Made by a program: the position numbers and the translations under genes. The notes under the pieces were generated by a model. That model searched no databases and had not been told where the DNA came from. It saw only the letters and a program-made list of their open reading frames with translations. From Pomacea canaliculata (Eukaryota > Mollusca > Gastropoda > Architaenioglossa > Ampullariidae), in contig NC_037593.1 in NCBI RefSeq assembly GCF_003073045.1, positions 11,704,735-11,768,734 of the forward strand: a stretch of 64,000 bases of DNA, in the 5' to 3' direction. Below are positions 57,715-64,000 of the stretch, in pieces (the first letter of the stretch is position 1; every line of letters begins with the position of its first letter).

Positions 57715-59525
57715 ACCGGTACAGTTGTGGTCATCTTCGGAGAACAGCAGACAAGTTACCGCGGCTGTGTAGAATCGTCGCTGCAGTCCACTGCCGGGGG
57801 CAACTGTTGCGGAGTAGCGGCAGGAAATCTTCGAGAAGGCAAGGTGTTTGCCGTCAGTTGTTCTCATCTCCTAGTAACCGAGGGCAAGGTAGTCGAGCGG
57901 TACGTGCTACCATGCAGTCCAAGCGCAAGGGAATAGTTCGTCTTCCGGGGGGCTTATCAAATTCCGAGAGTGTGAACTGTAGGCCACTCGACCGGACCGT
58001 GTGTCCGGACGCATGTACTGATATTGACCTAGTTATCTTCTAAATCCTTTATTCTGTAACTCTGATTTCATATCAACCTAATTTTGTTTTCTTGTTTAAA
58101 AGTTTATAATAATTGTATATATTGTACAACTGTTCTAATTGTCGGTTGTGTTTGCACACGCAGGTGTGTTTGTCAGTGTGTACGGGTGCGGACGTGCGAA
58201 CAGGCGGGTAAATGGGTATTAGAGGGTGAAAGTCGGGTTAGCGAGCCAGCTGAAGTGACCCCTTTCTCCTCGGGCGAGTTAGGTTCATCCTTCTCCCCGG
58301 CTCGTTCGTCACACTTGACTTGTCCTATATACATAATATACATTGCATTCTAAGATTATATATTATAATATTCTATACATAATATATTAAATGTTTCAAA
58401 ACGTGTCATGACATAATATTTCCTATGTGACAAAGATTGACGTGAATCTGACTTGAAAAAGATTTCATGAAATAAAAATTTGAATCGAGGGTAAGGGCGC
58501 GGGAATGTATAACTGACGTTGCAGAAAATATCAACACGACCCATGGGTCAGACAGGAACCCCGGTGTAAGCTGGAGGGTTTTCCTGGTGTTGGTTTTTGA
58601 AATCTTTGTGAACGACTCACCTCTACACTTTGCGTGAGTGGCACTATACCCAATAATGCAGCAGTTTGCAACATTCTTTTATTCTCTGATGTTTACGAAG
58701 CTTCACGGCTCAGAAATGTTCAACGCCATCCCGACCTTGAGGGCAGCGCGGGTGGCCTTGACCCCGAGGAAATGCCCTTAAAAATAGAAACAAGGGACAC
58801 AACTGCTTTGCTCTTCCGGCGCACAACGATTCACTTGAGGGTTTTCCCATTCCATGCAGTGTGTTCGTACCTACGTTGGAACATATTGCTTGTTTTTCTT
58901 CCATGGTTGGTCATCAGGGTCATTCTAGTATCTCAGAGTACTTAGTGTGATGGAATCGACTTGCGTATGGTGTAGTAAATTTCACTGTCGGCGACGTTTC
59001 TATGCTAGAACAATAAAATAAAGCTTTGACTGGAGGTTTGTTTTGCCTTTCAGTTTCATCAGAGTGGGAAACATGTATTTCACTCCACAACAGATACACG
59101 TTTTAGTTATTGTTGGCGGCTTTAGTTTTGAAACAAGCAATGTTTGATCGACGATTATCGATTGATTTTAACAAAGCGAACTTCTGCTATTCCAGCTGTC
59201 TTTTTTTTCCCAGACTTAACCTATTACAGTTGTACTACTTGCACGTGATTTATATTCCTGCCTTTCTGATTCCATCCAGTCCCTTATAAAATTAACAGAA
59301 TATGAATATGGCATAATAGTTTTGATAAATCTAAAAATTCTCCCATATTTTAGCATGACTATTTAATAATTTATGTAATAAAGACAACGAATTTAAGATG
59401 CATATATAACTTTTCCCATGTAAAACTCTATTGCATATATATGTCTTAAGGACCAATGTACAAAAGCATATACCCTTATTTTTCAAATTAGAACTCAGCA
59501 AGACAAGATTGGGGAATCTAGAGAA
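57715..59525. other. Intergenic region upstream of RNGTT
   Basis: GC-richer DNA to about 58,050 and again at 58,170-58,320, then AT-rich DNA. Open frames of 90-150 codons at 57.5-58.0 kb cross the MITE edge and so are not genes. The RNGTT promoter is expected here; no TATA box or other clear signal was found near 59.5 kb. Confidence 0.4.
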
Positions 59526-59527
59526 AA

Positions 59528-62500
59528 ATGAATAACAACCACTTACTTATCCCACCTCGCTGGCTTCATTGTCCACGGAAGGGATCTGCCATACAAGGTT
59601 AGTCTGGAGTGGAGTTTATGATTAATAAAGATAAACAGATTTTCGTGATCATTACTGCTAATATCATATCATAATGAAGGAAAAATTTGGGGGTATTTTT
59701 AAGACTGCATTTTTGGATTTATGGTGAAAAAGCTGCTGTAAACACAAGTGAAATTTTACTTAAGACCTTGGAAGGCTTAGAAGAAATCCATTATTAGAAA
59801 CCATCACAGATGAAAGACTTATCTTATCTGTACAGTGAAACCTCAGCTAGCGAACGCCTTTGATAGTGGACATTTCGGATAACAACCAAAGACTTAAAAA
59901 TTTGCACAGATACTGAACAAAATTTGGATACCGAACAGCCATGTCACCCACACGCGACTGACTAGCATCTCAGACCAAATTCTCGCTCAAGACACAGTTA
60001 CGATCAGTCATTTATTATCTTTATCTGTGCGCATCCTTCTTATTTAGTGATTTGTGTGCTTTATTTTAAAAGTACACCTGCAAATCTAAGAAGATTTGCA
60101 GAAGAAAACCCCAGGGACAAATGCTGCGAGTGAAGTTCGTTCAAGTATTCAAAAAAATAATAGAAGAATGTGGTTACATGCTGGGAAACAGGAACCAATT
60201 AAATCTTTTTCCTTTATTTCTTATGGGGAAAATTGTTTCAGATACCAAACATTTCGGGTACCGACCAACTTTCCTGAACGGATTGTGGTTGTTAGCCGAG
60301 GCTTTACTATATTACTGTTTACAAATTCTGCATTAGAAAAAAAATAGTTTCCTATAAATCATCCTGACAACAAACTTGTGCTTTTATAATCTTTGTGAGG
60401 TGTACTATTATTTTGCAGAAAAGTTTTTCCCATTCAAAACACCACTGGATGGTCGATATGATGATCAAATACCTGAAGAAAGTCGTTTCAGTCTGGAAAT
60501 GTTATTTTCAACATTTCGCTCATACAAGGTACTAGATGCACTCATAGTCATAGATCATAATTAACTAATGGTAAGCAGGCATAAATTTGCATTTTTGAAA
60601 TAACATTTTTACTGATTATTTAATGAAACATTAATTTTGCAAGTAGTACAACATTACTAGTAACGAACAAAAAGTCAAGTAATTTCAAAACAGCAAAAAT
60701 AGCAAGATTGCTACACAAGTTCATTTAATGTAAAAAGCATGCTAATTTGTTTTGCAGATTTGGGTTGAAGAGACTTAGTTTCAGCTTATATCTTTAAAAG
60801 ATATTTATCTTTTTATTATCACTTTCACTTTTCAGAAAAAAATTACTTAAAAGTTTTGCATATTGTGCCAAAGCTAAACTTAGTTGACATGTTGGATTTA
60901 GCACTCGAACATCATGCTAAAACCTGTTTGAGTTGCCAAACTTACATATGACACTGCTGAGTCAGTTTCAAGCATTAAAGACCTGTTCTAGTCTGTGTTC
61001 ATAAACTTGTGGGATTTTTTTTAAATGTATATTTACACGCATATACCATATGATCATTTTGTCACCCAAGAAACTAGTGCTAAAAATGAATGAGTGAGGT
61101 AAACAGTAATAACAACAATGGAATAAACGGAAAAACGTATTGTCAAGTATGAGAATGGCATATGCCTGTTCGAATTAGCATTTAGTATAGCATAATTAAA
61201 TCAATAATATCGACAATACTAGAACAAAAAGTGGCCATCAATGCTGCTGATGTAGAAAAAGGGAGAAAAAGCAGTAACAAAGCAGAGGTCTCAAATAGTG
61301 GAAGAGATGGAGAAATTCTTACTAGTGTGAATAAATTTTTAAAATTTGGCCAGAAGCAATAACACATCTTTTTAATGTGCTGTACGGTAAAATACTATAA
61401 TATTGCTGGTTAGATAGGACTTGTCACTTGACAAATTCTGTTAATCTTATACACATCAATTTTGGGGTAAAACTCTGTGCATGTACAGCACTGCTTAGAG
61501 TAGAAAGTTTTAGCAACCTTTGCTTCTTCAGATTTAGTTTCAGGAGAAGGTACACCAAAATGGTCCACTCAAGAGTTCATTGTTGACACTCAATGTTAAT
61601 TTTTTAGCTCAAAATGGGTTTGCTGATTGATCTGACAAATACAAAACGATTCTACAACAGCAAAGATGTGGAAGACAAATATGAATGCCGATATGTCAAG
61701 CTGCAGTGTAAGGGGTGAGTCACATCTCTTCATTGTAGACTTAACAAAATAGTGCTTAGTATAATGTATGTAAGGGTAGTATGCCAGAGCTGTTGCTATA
61801 GGCTTTCATACATCGGGAATACTTTTGTGTTTTCTTGCTTAGTGTGAGCATCTTGTGCTGTAGCTGTGATGGTCGGCAGTTACAAAATAGTCTGTATGAA
61901 CTGCATGCACAGAAAAAGATGTTTTACTAAAATTTGTAGGTAAAAAGTAAAGATGCAAAACATGGGATGTAGAAACATATAAAGAAGAGGCTGTGCTGTT
62001 TGTTTTCATTAGTTTTTAAATTAACTCGTTGCGTTTAGTTCACTGATGTTGCTTCATTTAAGCTACACCCCTGTGCGGGTCAACTGATCTACTGATCTAT
62101 GTTTCTTTTCTATTACTGTATGCTGTACACTGTATAATGTATTTCAAGACTGTATCATATGCTGTATACATTCATCAGTTATTCACAATTTGCCTTCTGG
62201 GTCACTTTTTTATGCAGACGATCAGAGACCCCCACTGTAGAACAGACACAGGCATTTGTTAACTTGTGTGAACGCTTTATTCACCAAAAGCCTCTTGAGG
62301 TTATAGGTAAGATATATGTTTCACAATTAGATGAGAGCATGCTTTGTATCCACGGCAGTAAGTCTAGCAAAACTTGCATAAAATTTGTTATAAGTTTTGT
62401 GAACTTTCACACTAGGCATGAATTTATTAATCAGTTGAGAGTCAAACGGATTTTCTTTTTAGTCTTTAGCAATATATTTATATCTGACCAGAAAAAAAAA

Positions 62501-63937
62501 AACATGCTTTGCCTTATTTTGCTTTCTTTTAAATGGTTACACTAAAGAGAGAAGTGCTTTATCACTTGTAGATAGTCATGTATGACTCAGTTGTATCTGA
62601 ATACCTGTTGCAGGTGTTCATTGCACACATGGCTTCAATCGGACAGGTTTCCTTATTGTCAGTTATTTAGTAGAGAAGCAGTCATGTAGGTAAGTTAACA
62701 CCACTGTAGTAGCTGGCATTGTCTTTCAAGCACAAAAGAAGTCTTCATTGCACCTTATATAATGGCAGCTAAATTTACATGTCACATATTTTTTATTGTT
62801 AATTTTAAAAAGTTTTGTGTAAAATCAGCCTTCCAGAACAAGACTAAAAATCAAGCCCATTTTATTATGTAATGCAGACTTGTATTTGTGTGAGAGTGGC
62901 TGGTCTGGAACTGTGCACAAAGTGCCATGTCACTGAAAGAAAACTACAGTATGAAGTAGACATCGTCATGATTTCCTTTCACTCGGAGTATAGTTACAAA
63001 AGAAAATGCAGTGTCTGCCGCTTAGTATCTTGTTTCGGTCAGTAACATGGCACTTTTTGGCTATTCTTTGACCTGTCATTCTTTCACTTGGTACATTAGA
63101 CCCAAATTTATTAAGTAATAGACTCAGAGAGTGGAGTTCTAAATCAGTAAAAAAGAATAGTTGCAAAGAATTTGAATAAATATTGGTAATTTCTGTCATA
63201 TTTTAATTTGTTTGTAATTGCAGGAAATGTTGCTTTCTGACTGTATTCCATTTGGTTTATGATGTGATTGTTTGAATGACTGTCAGATGGATGGTTGGTT
63301 GACTAATGGAGATATTTCTTGGCAACGTGTGTACTTAGACTTCCTTTACTTTTTCATTCCTTTTACTAGCGTGGAAGCAGCAGTGCGCTTATTTGCAGCG
63401 GTACGTAAAGTTTTTCTCAAAATACGAGTGTGTGGTGAGGTGAAGATGAGGAATGCATATGTAGATGTCAATGTGTGCTCTATTAGTATTTTGTTTACAT
63501 CTATAAATCTTGAGCTTAAAGTAGATGATAGGGATATTTTTGCTCTTCAATGGATCCTGACTGTAATGACATAAATACCAAATAATGTCATGGTATCCAA
63601 AAATAGTATGCAAAGAAAGCTTGAAAAGTGTTAAGTCATTGAAAACATTTCTTTCATCAGTTTAACCTCCATAACTGATGACTTATTCCGCCGTCCTCTC
63701 TCCCTCACTCTCTGTGATTATTGACTAATCAACCCTTCATATTTTGCTTTAATGTGCTTTTCTTTCATATTTTTCTGTTCAAAATTGCATTGTTGTTTCT
63801 ACGTTCTATTTTTCATCTTTTTTCAAAGGCCCGACCACCAGGGATATATAAGCAAGATTATCTCGATGAGCTTTTCCGTCGTTATGGTGACCCAGAAGAA
63901 ACACCAGGTGCTCCTCCTTTACCACAGTGGTGTACAG
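59528..63937 (+). CDS. RNGTT: mRNA capping enzyme, RNA triphosphatase part (gene continues past the window)
   Basis: Seven exons with matching phases: 59,528-59,597; 60,419-60,528; 61,608-61,714; 62,218-62,306; 62,614-62,689; 63,370-63,400; 63,829-63,937, all GT-AG. The 197 residues align along their length with the N-terminal domain of animal capping enzyme as I know it: [61 protein letters not shown], then the active site [28 protein letters not shown] and [11 protein letters not shown]. The catalytic cysteine is residue 129 and the loop arginine 135 of the HCx5R cysteine-phosphatase signature. This domain removes the gamma phosphate from nascent mRNA ends; the guanylyltransferase domain that adds GMP should follow to the right. 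It acts in the nucleus with RNA polymerase II. Exon 1 starts at the first ATG before the conserved PPRW. A Tigger-like MITE sits in intron 1. Confidence 0.97.
59833..60309. mobile_element. Tigger-like MITE in RNGTT intron 1
   Basis: Ends CAGTGAAACCTCAGCTAGCG and GTTAGCCGAGGCTTTACTA form imperfect inverted repeats. They resemble the CAGTGATACCTCGGTTCTCG ends of the 12.6 kb element. TA flanks both sides (59,831-59,832; 60,310-60,311). It is 477 bases long with no transposase left. The ends are more worn than those at 12.6 kb, so this is the older insertion. Confidence 0.8.
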
Positions 63938-64000
63938 GTGAGACTTACATCTTACAGTTATCATGTGTTTGTGGCAACTGTGTCTTGTTTCATATGTGTG

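Noticed and set aside
57500-58043. Frames of 90-151 codons in GC-rich DNA
   Set aside because: They run across the edge of the 57,363-57,707 MITE and overlap in several frames, as GC-rich DNA does by chance.

Overview
This is an AT-rich, intron-rich, repeat-rich animal nuclear DNA window. The secreted perlucin-like C-type lectins, the SINE with a tRNA-like head and the many small transposons suggest a mollusc, probably a gastropod. The species cannot be fixed from sequence alone.

Left two thirds (1-43,040): a tandemly expanded family of small secreted C-type lectins, mostly on the minus strand. The shared gene plan has four exons. Exon 1 is a TATA promoter leader whose last three bases are the ATG. 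Exon 2 encodes the signal peptide, exon 3 the first half of the lectin domain, and exon 4 the second half with a QPD sugar-binding motif. Two genes read whole on this plan (25.8-29.5 kb and 39.0-42.8 kb). A third, divergent gene (15.2-18.6 kb) appears to start inside exon 2. One gene is cut by the left window edge (exons 1-2 at 0.6-1.05 kb). One has only exons 1-2 left (9.9-10.3 kb). Two lectin-domain pieces lie on the plus strand at 4.1-5.0 and 6.2-6.8 kb, inside an inverted repeat, as if the back half of the 10 kb gene had been flipped and then decayed. LINE pieces, hAT-like and Tigger-like elements, a PIF/Harbinger remnant (34.6-37.5 kb), SINEs and a dispersed duplication fill the introns and spacers.

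Right third: a roughly 10 kb minus-strand gene (45.7-55.7 kb) has at least 15 exons. It encodes a type I membrane protein with a signal peptide, several CUB or CUB-like modules, one transmembrane helix and a short tail. A copy of one of its exons sits 27 kb away at 21.5 kb, among the lectins. A GC-richer, transposon-bearing spacer (55.7-59.5 kb) separates it from the plus-strand gene at 59.5-63.9 kb. That gene is the 5' part of the mRNA capping enzyme (RNGTT), with its RNA triphosphatase domain intact over seven exons; the rest lies beyond the window.

The lectins and the CUB receptor are the kind of extracellular recognition proteins used in mollusc mucosal or blood-cell immunity, but that role is inference. 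The capping enzyme is a housekeeping gene and marks the edge of the fast-evolving region.
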